In this document: positions 55,254 to 64,000 of the stretch, piece by piece | Position numbering within the stretch: position 1 is the first letter of the stretch | How the letters are laid out: each line of letters starts with the position of its first letter | NCBI RefSeq assembly: GCF_023159225.1 | Contig: NC_063181.1 | Location: forward strand, 12,483,606-12,547,605 | Source of the DNA: Perognathus longimembris pacificus | Taxonomy: Eukaryota > Chordata > Mammalia > Rodentia > Heteromyidae | Length of the DNA: 64,000 nt | Direction: 5' to 3' | Notes under the pieces: generated by a model | The model's database searches: none | What the model was told of the DNA's origin: nothing | What the model saw: the letters and a program-made list of their open reading frames with translations, nothing else | Translations under genes and position numbers: made by a program

Positions 55254-56088
55254 GCGCGGGCCTCAGCCGCGGGCATTCTGCGCGTGGCTCAGGGCTCCCA
55301 TTATTCCATCTCCGTGTGGCTGACATCTTTGAGAGGCCTTCCTGGATGTCTCCTCTCTGCCTCGGCCCCGACTTCCTTTCCGGCTTCTCTCCCCGCGTCC
55401 GGACGGGCAGCTCCCGGCGCGGAGCCCCGGCTTCGCTCCCACGCCCCCCGAGCCCTGCCTCACTCGGGGCCCCGGAGTGGACGGGGTGCGCGGGGCACCG
55501 ATGCCTCGCGGGGGGCCCGGGACGCCGGACAGGCACGTGCCCGGGTCTCCGGTGCCTCGGCTCCACCATCGGGACCGGCAGGGGTGGGTGATGGCGCCCC
55601 TGCCCGCCTCCCGGGGGCAGAAGAAGGATGCTGAGGTCCGGGGAGGAGGGCGCCACGCCCGGGAACCAGAGCAGTAAGTGCCCAGCGCGCCCCGACACGC
55701 GGGGCTCCGGGGCGCCCCGTGCTCCAGCTCCCGGGTCCTGGGGACCCCGGGGCGCGCGGCCCCCTCCCGCCTCGCCCGCCTCCACACGGCGCGCGGCCGG
55801 CCGGAGCGGCGGCCCGGGAGGCGGCGGCCGCGGCGGCCCGGGGGAGGAAGGGGCGGCGCCGGGGAGGGGGAAGGGGGGCGGCGTCCTCGCCACCGCGGGA
55901 GGCCGCACCGCCGTCCCGTCACCGCGGCGGCGCGGGCCGGGGCGAACCCGGAAGTGGCCGAGCCGCCCGCGCGCGCGCTCCGCCCGCAGCGCCCGCACCG
56001 CCCGTCCGGACGCCGACGCCCCCGGGGCGCACTCGGGCGCGGGAGCCGCGCGGGCTGACGGACGGAGCGCGCGGGGCCGAGCGGGGCC

Positions 56089-56133
56089 ATGGCCGCGGGG
56101 GCCGCCGCCGCCGCAGGTGGTGGCGCGCGGTGA
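56089..56133 (+). other. Upstream ORF 1 before KLHL2
   Basis: The ATG sits in a near-ideal context (gccATGg) and opens 14 codons, mostly Ala and Gly, before TGA at 56131-56133. If the KLHL2 mRNA starts upstream of 56089, this frame would be met first by scanning ribosomes, and the main start would need re-initiation. It is not proposed to make a functional peptide. Confidence 0.4.
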
Positions 56134-56161
56134 GGCGAGCGCGGCGGCCGCTCCGGGGCGG

Positions 56162-56245
56162 ATGGAACGCGGCGCGGCGGGCGGGCGGTGCCGGCGTCCG
56201 CGGCTGGAATGGTGCTGGCGGCGGCGGTCGGTGCCTGCGTTCTGA
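56162..56245 (+). other. Upstream ORF 2 before KLHL2
   Basis: This frame has 27 codons rich in Arg and Gly (starting MERGAAGGRC) and a TGA ending 19 nt before the KLHL2 ATG. A further ATG at 56209 opens a frame that overlaps the KLHL2 start in another phase. Whether any of these is in the mRNA depends on the unmapped transcription start. Confidence 0.4.
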
Positions 56246-56263
56246 AGCCCGAGAGGAGCCACA

Positions 56264-56289
56264 ATGGAGACGCCGCCGCTGCCTCCCGC
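56264..56289 (+). CDS. KLHL2: KLHL2 coding exon 1
   Basis: The ATG at 56264 has a good context (A at -3, G at +4) and opens METPPLPPA, identical to the known N-terminus of KLHL2 isoform 1. The exon ends after GC of the ninth codon, with donor GTGAGTGA from 56290. KLHL2 (Mayven) is a BTB-BACK-Kelch protein that binds actin and recruits substrates such as WNK kinases to CUL3 ubiquitin ligases. None of those domains is here; they are encoded beyond the right edge. No exon encoding the next residues was found up to 64000, so intron 1 is at least 7.7 kb. Confidence 0.88.
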
Positions 56290-57938
56290 GTGAGTGAGGC
56301 GGGCGGCCGAGCCGGGCGGGCGGGGAGCGCGGCGGGCAGGGCTGGGTCGCTGCGGCGGAGCGCGGCCGCCCGGGGGAGCGCGGACCCGGGGGGGATGCGG
56401 GGCGTGACGAGGCGCGGGGGCCGCAGTCGCGGGGCGGACGGGGACGGAACTCAGCCCTCACGCGGGCCGGCCGGGACTTGCCTCCCCGGCGGATGGAAGG
56501 TTCGGGATGGGGGGGGGGGGCGGGAGGGTAGGCGGGTGCTCGTCCCGGTGCCGGTGGCGGGGTCGCCGGGTCGCCGGGTCGCCGGCTCGGGGCGGGAGAC
56601 CCGGAATCCCGGGGAGTCCCGGGCTCCCGCCGGGTGACATGGACCCCGGTGATGTTAGACGCCCGGCCGGCCGGCGTCCCCGGGTTTCTAACCAAATTAA
56701 TAATCCGAGGAGCTTCTCCCTCACTCGGGATGAGCTGCGGCCATCGGGGCGCGTGACCTTTACCTGGCCCCGAAGGGAAAAAAAATTAAAAACTAAATAA
56801 ATCCGGAAATCTTGTCTCCCGGGCACCTGGGGCGGAGGAGAAGTGTGTCGACCTGCCAGACACAGGTGGCTTTTGTGGGTTTCTTTTCCCTTTTCTTTTT
56901 CCTCCTCCTGATGCCCAAGTGCCAACAATCACCTGCAGTAAAACTACTTTCTAGAAATCATTAACAGCGGAAACAAAATTGTGTGGAAGATGGGATCTCG
57001 TTATTCGGTGTACCAGATTATTGTTTATTTTATTCTTTAAAAAAATTGTTTTGGTTGGGGCTTTTTTAAATTTTTTTTTTTTTTTTTAAGGATAGATGGG
57101 TCCCAGTGGACTGGAAAAGGCCCAGGAGTTTTGGAAAATTTCCATTTCCATCAGCTTTCCCCAGTGTGAGCTTTGTAAGGAACCAGGAGCCTTTGGAGTG
57201 GACTTTTCATCCGTAGACAATGCTCACCCTGAGATCACCGTGTACCTTTTCAGGCGAGCTGATTCATGGAGCCCCCCTTAGCATTTATTTTCCACTTCCA
57301 CGGGGCCAGCTTCCCTCCACCCGCGGTTGTACGTGTGGTACCAGCCAATGCTAGCTAAAATAGGATTCATTGGTTAGGATTCACAACAACAACAATTTTT
57401 TTTTTTGATGTTGAAGCCTTTTGGGAGAACAAATGGGATTCTGGAACTAGTTTCTAAGAGTGCATTATGGAATTTCCGGCTTGGATGAACAGGTCATGGA
57501 GATCGGAGGAGGCGATGATGACAAAAGTCATCCTCTTTTGCCATCTCCTGGGCTGATAGAGAAAGGGAAGGCTCAGAGCTGCTTGGTGCTGCTGTGTGGC
57601 TCTGGTGGGCATGCCTTCCAGGCAGGTTGGAGAAGACTGGAACCCCTGCACACACCGTGGTGGATTGTTGGCCTCAGCTGTTGAGCACAGCACTAGCACG
57701 TGAGGTTTCTGTCCAGGACAGGCTGTGCTTGTCTGCTTGGACCACACTTGTGTCATACATGTAATGTGTGCTAAGGCTGCTTGCTTTTTGTATCAGTTCT
57801 CTGCAGCCTCTTTTTACATTTGCAGCAGAGCCAACTAAAGGAGGGAACAAGAGGCTCTGAAGAAGCAGTTAGAAGAAAGAGTGGGGGAAAAACCAGGTTC
57901 TGAAAGGAGGGAATCGAGATAGGATGATTTAAACTGGG

Positions 57939-57952
57939 GGGGGGGGGGCGGT
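57939..57952 (+). repeat. Poly-G run
   Basis: About a dozen G within an AG-rich stretch of KLHL2 intron 1. Confidence 0.85.
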
Positions 57953-58344
57953 GAGAGGGGAGGGAAACCCGAGAAAGTAGTTGTGTACATGTTAGTATTG
58001 ATAGACTAAATGTAGGGCAGAGCAATGAAATCCTAATTTTGATGTCCAGCACAATATTGTTCAGTATTGAGTCTCACATCAACCGCTTTAGAACAACGAG
58101 AAGCAGAGATGCAAGGGAAAAGCTAGAATTCTCCTGTGGACCCAAGAATTGTTGAAATGCCTTTCAGTCATGGGTAGCTAAAGTCATGGTGATATTTTTC
58201 ACCATTTTAATTAAAAATGCAAATAGGTTTTATTTTCATTTGGTAGATCCAGAATTAACCCTAATTCCAGAATTTGGTATAGTGTTATTTCCTTTTCTGT
58301 AGAGGAGAAATAGTTGTTGCACTGCCTCGCTATCCCCCCTCCCC

Positions 58345-58440
58345 AGAGGCCAAGCATGGTAGCCTGAATCCTAGCTACTTGGTGTTCATCAGGAGAGCTG
58401 AAGTTCAAGGCCAACCCTAGCAAAAAGTTAGTGACACTTC
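58345..58440 (+). repeat. B1-like SINE
   Basis: gccaagcatggtagcctgaa and gctgaagttcaaggccaacc. Confidence 0.5.
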
Positions 58441-58448
58441 CTCTTAAG

Positions 58449-58745
58449 AAATCAACTGGGCGAGGTGATGTATGCCTGTGATCCCAGCTCCTCTTGGGAG
58501 GCGTAGGTAGGAGGATCTCAGGCAAGCCAGACAAAAAGTGAGACCCTTAGAAACGTACCCACTGGTTTATGTATGAAACTGTAACCCCTCTGTACATCAC
58601 TTTGGCAATAAATAAAAAATATTAAAAAAAAAAGCGAGATCCTCTCTGAAAAATTACCTAAAGCAAAAAGGACTGGAGGCCTGGCTCAAGTTGTAGAGCC
58701 ACCTCCTTTGCAAGCACAAAGCCCTGAATTCAAACCCCAGCACAC
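58449..58745 (+). repeat. B1 plus ID dimer split by an L1 3' end
   Basis: The B1 body (58449-58548) resumes after 58635 and is followed by an ID/tRNA-like unit (58672-58745, ggcctggctcaagttgtaga and gaattcaaaccccagcac). The intervening sequence is an L1 tail. Confidence 0.6.
58555..58634 (+). mobile_element. Very short 5'-truncated L1 3' end
   Basis: gtttatgtatgaaactgtaa, cccctctgtacatcac and caataaataaa with an A-tail match a rodent L1 3' terminus; only about 75 nt were inserted. The flanking words aaaagtgagaccct and aaaagcgagatcct are a plausible target duplication. Confidence 0.6.
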
Positions 58746-59907
58746 AGCCACTCTCACTTAACTTCCATTCAGCCTGCATCCAAGGGTAGTGGAGTTGAAA
58801 AGTTCAGCTAGTGTCTTGGGAATGAGGCTGGGCCTCCCTGTGAGCTAGGACTGAGGCTCTTGCAGAAGTACAACCTTTCGTAAGGTTACATGTTCAGCTG
58901 TGCTCTTAAAAGTTTGAAAAAAAATGTTTGACCTGGACTTAAAAGTGCTTTGGATGGTACAGTTGGAAGGAGAGGCCCAGAATTGTCTCTGTATGGTATA
59001 TTAATTCATTCAGTATGCAAATATTTGAATGCCTGCCTTTGTGTGGCACCCTGTGGTGCTTTTGTTCATGCTTCTTTTTGAGTACATGGTCTTAGAGGGG
59101 CATCAGGCTTCGGGGTTCCATGCTCTTCATCTTAATGACCCCGTTGACCTCCTTACCTTATCCTTTTCCTGTCTCCAAATTCTACTTACTCTTTTATGGT
59201 CCTCAGGTTGTCACTAGACTTTTAAGTTTTTGCTTATTGCTTTCTCATCCTTGAGTATATGTGTGTGGCATTTAGATTTGGTTGCATTTTGGGGTCTGGA
59301 GAATATGAAGGCCATGTGACATTTGCTTTCCATCAAACCTGAAAGGTATGCAGTTAAAAATAAGGTGTAGACTTGTAAAGGAATTTCAGGTAGTAAACCC
59401 ATCCATGCAACAGGAAGTGAGGCTGAACAACCCAACCTCAGGAATGTTGCTTGCAAAGATTCTAGCTTTTATAGTTCCTTGCATGGATTTATTGTTACTC
59501 AGTTGAGGTGAGGCTGTGAGGTTCAGGACTCCGGGCACCCCTTCAGCCTTCCCTCACGGACTGTCTTGGCACTGATTTCCTCCTGGCTCCTTTTTCACAG
59601 TTCGGCTTGCTTTCTACATACAGGCTTTGCTTTTTTTTTTGCTTTCCCTTCACACAACCAAGTCGATATATCTTAGTGGGTGATTCCGCATCACTGGATT
59701 CTTGTCATCAGAGATGTTCAAACATAGGCAGACAACTTGTTGACCATGCTCTAATTCAGGCAGCAGCAGATTGTATTAGAGCAGGAGTTTTGAATTTCAC
59801 TCACCTGTTTTTTTTTTGTTTGTTTTTAATATAAAGCAGGAGTCTAGCAGAGAAGTGGTTGCATGTTTAGCCAAGTAAAAGAATTATTGATTAGTGATTG
59901 CTGAGTG
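58746..59907. other. KLHL2 intron 1, unique stretch
   Basis: No interspersed repeat or exon recognised. Confidence 0.4.
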
Positions 59908-60018
59908 AGGTGTAGTGGCACTTGGGAGGTCATGAGAATCCAGAGTTTAAGCTTAGCTTTGAATGTGTAGTCTGATTGTTCCTGTCTCAAAAAAAAATAA
60001 AAATAAAAAATAAAAACC
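59908..60018 (+). repeat. B1 SINE, shortened
   Basis: gaggtgtagtggcacttggg to ttcctgtctcaaaaaaaaat with an A-rich tail. Confidence 0.65.
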
Positions 60019-60045
60019 CTCCCAGATAATAATTACCAGCTACTA

Positions 60046-60270
60046 CTTTTTTTTTTTTTTTCTGTTGAACTCAGGGCCTGGGCATTGTTCCTGAGCTTTT
60101 TGGTTCAAGGCTACCACTTTGAGCCACAGTGGCACTTCCAGTTTTCTGGTGGTTCATTGGAGATAAGAGTCTCATGGACTTTCCTACCCATGCCAGCCTT
60201 GAACTGAGATCCTCAGATCTCAGCCTCCTGAGTAGATACGATTACAGATGTGAGTCACTGGTGCCTGGCT
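60046..60270 (-). repeat. B1-Geo composite SINE
   Basis: Complete reverse composite; gctacta(c/t)ttttt on both sides suggests a target duplication. Confidence 0.8.
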
Positions 60271-60416
60271 ACTATTTTTTTTTTTCTTTAATGAAAGAAA
60301 AGGCCTTTTGATGCTCTTCCTCATATACAGGGAAGGGCATACTTACAGGCTAAGGGACTGTCCTCCAGTTGGATAAATGATGTTTTATGAATACCTGTTG
60401 CATTAGCCTGGTTTTG

Positions 60417-60654
60417 AAAGTACTGTAAAAAGGGGCTGGAAATATGGCCTAGTGGTAAAGTGCTTGCCTTGTACACATGAAGCCCTAGGTTCGATTCCTC
60501 AGCACCACATATTTAGAAAAAAAGCCAGAAGTGGTGCTGTGGCTCAAGTGGTAGAGTGCTAGCCTTGAGCAAAAAGATGCCAGGGACAGTGCTCAGGCCC
60601 TGAATCCAAGCCCCAGGACTGGCCAAAAAAAAAAGAAAGAAAGTACTGTAAAAA
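60417..60654 (+). repeat. IDL-Geo SINE with target-site duplication
   Basis: aaagtactgtaaaaa at 60417-60431 and 60640-60654 flanks a complete dimer. Confidence 0.92.
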
Positions 60655-62067
60655 ATTATTGAAGCTTGAGATTTGTGGTCCATTGAACCAGATGGCTTTC
60701 ATGTACTTTATTAGACTGAATTACTATGAACCTGGAATCTTGTAGATTACTCTGGTATTCATTTGTGTTTTTTACAGAGAGCAATAGTGTGTGCTCTTAG
60801 TTTTGTTTGACTAGTCCTAAAAATAAGATGAGCACCTCTCATATCAGAGGTGAATCTCCCCAGTGGTAGGCAAAGGTGTTTAAAATATTTAGAGTCGTAA
60901 TGGCCCCCACTTCAGTTGTGAACGAAGAGCAACAGTTGAGTGAGCTGTGCTGAATGAAGTGTTCTCTGTGGGGATAATTTGAAGGTGCACTTGGGAAGTA
61001 GGAAAGTGGGTTTTGGAAATAGGTAGCATTTGTGTCATAGTCTTAAAAATATCTGAGGCTGGGAAATCCACCTCTCCCCAACCAGAAAGCCCCAGACCTC
61101 TTGTTTTTTGATTTGTATTCTGTAATGTACATAATGATAGACATTTAATAAATATAAGTGTTCTTTTCTGAGGATGACTATCCATTTAGTCACAGGGCTG
61201 TAATGAAGCAGCACTAGGGGTGTTTATGAAAACCATTGGGCTTTTTTTACTCTAAGAATTATACTTTTTAGTAGCATATTGTTCACAGGAGTTTCTTTGT
61301 GGTATTCCCACTTGGTTCAGAAAACGGAAATAGCCTTGCAGGTTTTTATTTTTGTTTGTTTTTAAAGGCAATTCTAGGCAGGTTGGCCATGAATTTATGT
61401 TGCCCCGTCTGTCCTTGAATTCTCACTCCCCCCAGCTGGCTCAGGTCCTTTCCTTTTATATCTTACCAAGTTCTAAATGTATTTACCATGATGAGGCACT
61501 CAGGCTTTGTATTCATATTTGTTGGTTGCAGTCAGAAAAGTATTTCCTAACTAATAGTAAACAAACATATCCTATTGGAGGTGGTGGAGAATGAGGAGGG
61601 GTACCGAGCCAGTGTCCTGATGGGGCCAGGATGTCTTTAATGAGCTGTCACCTGAGGAGGAACAATGAGGAGAAGCAATGTTCCAGGTAGAGGGGGCAGG
61701 AAGTGGAAGGGCACTGTATTCTCTCTCCAAGGAGAGAAGGCTCTAGTCAGTGTGTCTAGACTTTCTGTGTGTTATAACCACTTGCTGACATTTTGGATTG
61801 ACATTTGCTGAAGTATTCCTTTCACTGATGCTGCCTTGAAAATAGGGCTTTGCTATTCCATAACACCACGATGTGCTTTCCTCCTTTAGGGTTTGGAATG
61901 TGATTTACGTACTTTACTAATTATTTTACTAATCTTACTGACAATCTTACACTGTATATGCCTCTCATTAATGTTATTTTTCAGTTGAGGAATTACAGGT
62001 TAAGTTACTTTCCCAGGCTAATAGTTGGAGAACAGGGCCTCCAATATCTCCCTCTTGACCACTTTCT
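60655..62067. other. KLHL2 intron 1, repeat-poor stretch
   Basis: About 1.4 kb of unique DNA without recognised repeats or exon. Confidence 0.4.
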
Positions 62068-62307
62068 GTCTTTTTTTTTTGGTGGGGGGGAGGGCGGTCC
62101 TGGAGCTTGGACTCAGGGCCTGAGCACTGTCCCTGGCTTCTTTTTGCTCTAGGCTAGCACTCTACCTCTTGAGCCATGCCACTTCCAGCTTTTTCTGTCT
62201 ATGTGGTGCTGAGGAATGGAACCCGCTGAGGAATCAAACCCAGGGCTTCGTGCATGTTAGGCAAGCACTCTACCATTAAGCCACATTCCCTGCCCTTTCT
62301 GTCTTCT
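62061..62307 (-). repeat. IDL-Geo SINE with small internal duplication
   Basis: ctttctgtctt flanks the element; within IDL the words gctgaggaat(gg/ca)aaccc are duplicated in tandem near 62208-62240. Confidence 0.85.
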
Positions 62308-62398
62308 GTATATGACCTCTATGTTCACAGGCAGTAGCTGTTCCTGTCAGACTGAGGCATTGGCCATGTTTTTAGTCCACTATCAATCTTCTGTTATA

Positions 62399-62629
62399 GC
62401 TTTGTCTGTATTTTTTTTTTTTTTTGCCAGTCCTGAGCCTTGGACTCAGGGCCTGAGCACTGTCCCTGGCTTCTTTTTGCTCAAAGGTAGCACTCTGCCA
62501 CTTGAGCCACAGCGCCACTTCTGGCCATTTTCTATATATGTGGTGCTGGGGAATCGAACCCAGGGCTTCATGTATACAAGGCAAACACTCTTGCCACTAG
62601 GCCATATCCCCAGCCCCTTGTCTGTATCT
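62399..62629 (-). repeat. IDL-Geo SINE with target-site duplication
   Basis: ttgtctgtat flanks a near-consensus dimer with an antisense T-tail. Confidence 0.9.
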
Positions 62630-63149
62630 TAAGTCTGTACTCAAGTCTGCTTAGGTCTGGAATTTTGAGCTTCTGAGTAAAACTCAATGTTTCTAAAGTG
62701 AGTTCATAATCTTTGTTCACAAACTGGCTCTCCTTTATAAACCTTTCCACTTATCAGGTGGGTAACCATTCTTCTGGTCATTGAAACGCATTTAACTTCT
62801 CTCATCCCTTGTCTACATCTTTTAGTCCTCAGGAGCTGTAGAGTCTTAGTTTTAAGTATCTGTCTGATTGCCTCCATTCTCACGAATGGATTTCATCACT
62901 CAAACTCTCCTGTGGTCTCCTCTTGAACTCTGAATTCTGAGTGCTTTCTCTCCAGTGGCCAGTCTACCTACCATTTTAACCTAACATTGCAGTCATGTGA
63001 AATGACTTACCAAAAACTAAGATGCGCAGTTAGACAGTCCTAGCTGCCATCCATCATGTTAACCGTATCTTATATAGCCAAGATCACGATGTCCTTTAAC
63101 CTCCTAGGCTGAACTCTGCTTTTTCATAAGCCAGAATTTTCCAGCTAAA

Positions 63150-63354
63150 ACACTTTGGGTGTCCACCAGGGCTCAGGTACAACCCCTCACTAACTCAGAC
63201 CTTTTGCTGTATTACTGTGTAGAACTGGCTCTCTCTCTCCCTTCTCTCCGGCCATGGATCATCTCGGCCACAGGCCAGCAGTTCGGTAATAAACTTTCCT
63301 GCCTGAATACCGCGTGGTGTTCTTTACCAGCTACCTACTTTAAAAAACCTAACA
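63150..63354 (+). mobile_element. Endogenous retrovirus: 3' part of an LTR (R-U5-like)
   Basis: A polyadenylation signal AATAAA (63288-63293) is followed by a U5-like region ending CCTAACA at 63348-63354, the expected 3' terminal inverted repeat. The left limit is uncertain: no copy of the LTR 5' start (TGTTAGG) or of the U3 seen at 63858 was found upstream. Confidence 0.65.
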
Positions 63355-63358
63355 TACA

Positions 63359-63376
63359 TGGTGCCGTGACTCGGAT
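63359..63376 (+). other. Retroviral primer-binding site, tRNA-His type
   Basis: TGGTGCCGTGACTCGGAT begins four bases after the LTR end and matches the complement of the tRNA-His 3' end including CCA. This primer is used by HERV-H-type and some other class I (gammaretrovirus-like) endogenous retroviruses. Confidence 0.8.
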
Positions 63377-63857
63377 GGGGCTTAAGAGTCAGGACAGGCG
63401 GAATTCCCATCTATTTTTCTCCTTTTTCTGGGAGTATCCCCAGTCCTGACGGCCCTTTTTCCGCGAACCGAACTGCTGCGAGTCACCAGCGGCACTTTTC
63501 ACTAATACCATTGCTGGCCTCCACATCCACCTCCACACCACTTGTCTACCCTGGTGAGTGAAACTGCTGCTGCTCCAGTTCTCTACCGCTTCGTCCGCCG
63601 CTTCTGCCGCTTCAGCCGCTTCTGCCTGAATTCTGGCAAGTATTTGGTCAGTTCTTGACAAGGTACAGCCCCTGCCTCATGAGACTTCTTCCAGGCTTCA
63701 TTCAAGGACTGGCATCTGCGACCAAGGGACCCTGCTGCTCGCCTTCTCCAGGAGGGGCCACATTTCTGCCTTTGACCCCTAATGCTGACGCCCCTTGCCA
63801 ACAGGAAGCAGCCAGAGAGAGTCTTCGTCCTTTTTCATAACTATTAAAAGGCTGGAA
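63377..63857 (+). mobile_element. Endogenous retrovirus: short internal remnant
   Basis: About 480 bp separates the primer-binding site from the next LTR start. No gag, pol or env similarity was recognised. The end (aaaaggctggaa, 63846-63857) looks like a degenerate polypurine tract. The element is therefore internally deleted or non-autonomous and has no coding capacity in the window. Confidence 0.6.
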
Positions 63858-64000
63858 TGTTAGGTCCTTTCCCTGAAGGCTCCATGTAGCTGCCCCCACC
63901 TCATTAAGTCTCCACCCAGTTACCTGGGTAACCTGCAGACCTGGAGGCAGTTACCTCCCCTTTCCCTGAGTTCACATCCTAATCCACCTGGCCACACCCC
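63858..64000 (+). mobile_element. Endogenous retrovirus: start of second LTR (U3)
   Basis: TGTTAGG at 63858-63864 is the exact inverted complement of the CCTAACA that ends the first LTR, and it follows a polypurine-like tract, as expected for a 3' LTR. The U3 continues beyond the window. Confidence 0.6.

Larger units (their letters stand above)
55250..56770 (+). promoter_or_regulatory. KLHL2: CpG-island promoter of KLHL2
   Basis: About 1.5 kb of very GC-rich, CpG-dense DNA begins at the edge of a B1-Geo SINE and ends as AT content rises near 56780. There is no TATA box close to the start codon, and GC-box-like motifs are abundant. The transcription start cannot be read, but the coding exon at 56264 fixes the gene's direction as plus. 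Minus-strand frames of more than 300 codons here are proline/arginine/alanine-rich shadows caused by lack of stops in GC-rich DNA. Confidence 0.85.
56290..64000 (+). other. KLHL2: KLHL2 intron 1 (incomplete)
   Basis: The intron starts at the GTGAGT donor at 56290 and has no recognisable acceptor plus KLHL2 exon 2 in the window. Repeats are sparser than in the intergenic part: B1/ID pieces near 58.3-58.7 kb, one B1, two Geo-tailed SINEs at 60.0-60.6 kb, two at 62.1-62.6 kb, and an endogenous retroviral remnant from about 63.15 kb. I see no gene in the stretches 56800-58340, 58750-59900, 60660-62060 or 62630-63150. Confidence 0.75.

Noticed and set aside
55672..55680. Donor-like cagtaagtg in the KLHL2 CpG island suggesting an alternative first exon
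   Set aside because: A single GTAAGT match without transcript support or a conserved coding frame is not enough.
55159..56262. Long minus-strand open frame (367 codons) overlapping the KLHL2 promoter
   Set aside because: Rich in Pro, Arg, Ala and Gly, starts within GC-rich CpG-island DNA and ends in a SINE. Long frames on both strands are expected where stop codons are rare, and KLHL2 exon 1 explains the locus.

Overview
This is nuclear DNA of a rodent, not a bacterium or phage. The key signature is a dense field of one dimeric SINE: a tRNA-Ala/ID-like left monomer (IDL) joined to a second monomer (Geo). The IDL-Geo family is known only from Geomyoidea (kangaroo rats, pocket mice, pocket gophers), so a geomyoid such as Dipodomys, Perognathus, Chaetodipus or Thomomys is the likely source. 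The species cannot be fixed from the sequence. Old rodent B1 and ID copies, L1 pieces, a MaLR-type LTR and many microsatellites fit this.

Two protein-coding genes enter the window, both partial and both recognised from translated exons with consensus splice sites. TMEM192 (minus strand, about 1-9950) contributes coding exons 1-3 at 9842-9868, 7434-7580 and 4946-5213; later exons lie beyond the left edge. KLHL2 (plus strand, about 56000-64000) contributes only its first coding exon at 56264-56289; the rest lies beyond the right edge. The two are divergent neighbours, the same order and orientation as on human 4q32.3. Each starts in a CpG island without a TATA box (about 9530-10090 and 55250-56770). 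TMEM192 is a lysosomal/late-endosomal membrane protein. KLHL2 (Mayven) is an actin-binding BTB-BACK-Kelch substrate adaptor for CUL3 ubiquitin ligases. Nothing in the window implies that they act together.

The intervening 10.1-55.2 kb is intergenic. I found no convincing gene there, only one exon-like open stretch at 30200-30337. It holds several dozen SINEs in two main designs that share the Geo tail: IDL-Geo, and a composite with a 7SL/B1-like head, a linker and a Geo tail. It also holds B1, B1-plus-ID pairs, lone ID monomers, L1 3' ends (16.3-17.9, 22.2-22.4, 24.5, about 44 kb), an MLT1-like LTR (40.0-40.4 kb), and simple repeats including long (TCC)n, (GT)n, a 52-bp alternating purine-pyrimidine tract and G-rich arrays. 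Repeat-poor islands at 18.9-19.85, 27.7-28.3, 33.1-34.5, 46.2-47.5 and 51.1-52.3 kb are the best places to look for distal regulatory elements.

KLHL2 intron 1 ends with part of a gammaretrovirus-like endogenous element (about 63150-64000): an LTR 3' end, a primer-binding site matching tRNA-His, a roughly 500-bp internal remnant, and the start of a second LTR that runs off the window.

Most conceptual reading frames are SINE, microsatellite or CpG-island shadows and are not annotated as genes. Family names rest on recognition by eye; no alignment or repeat-masking was run.
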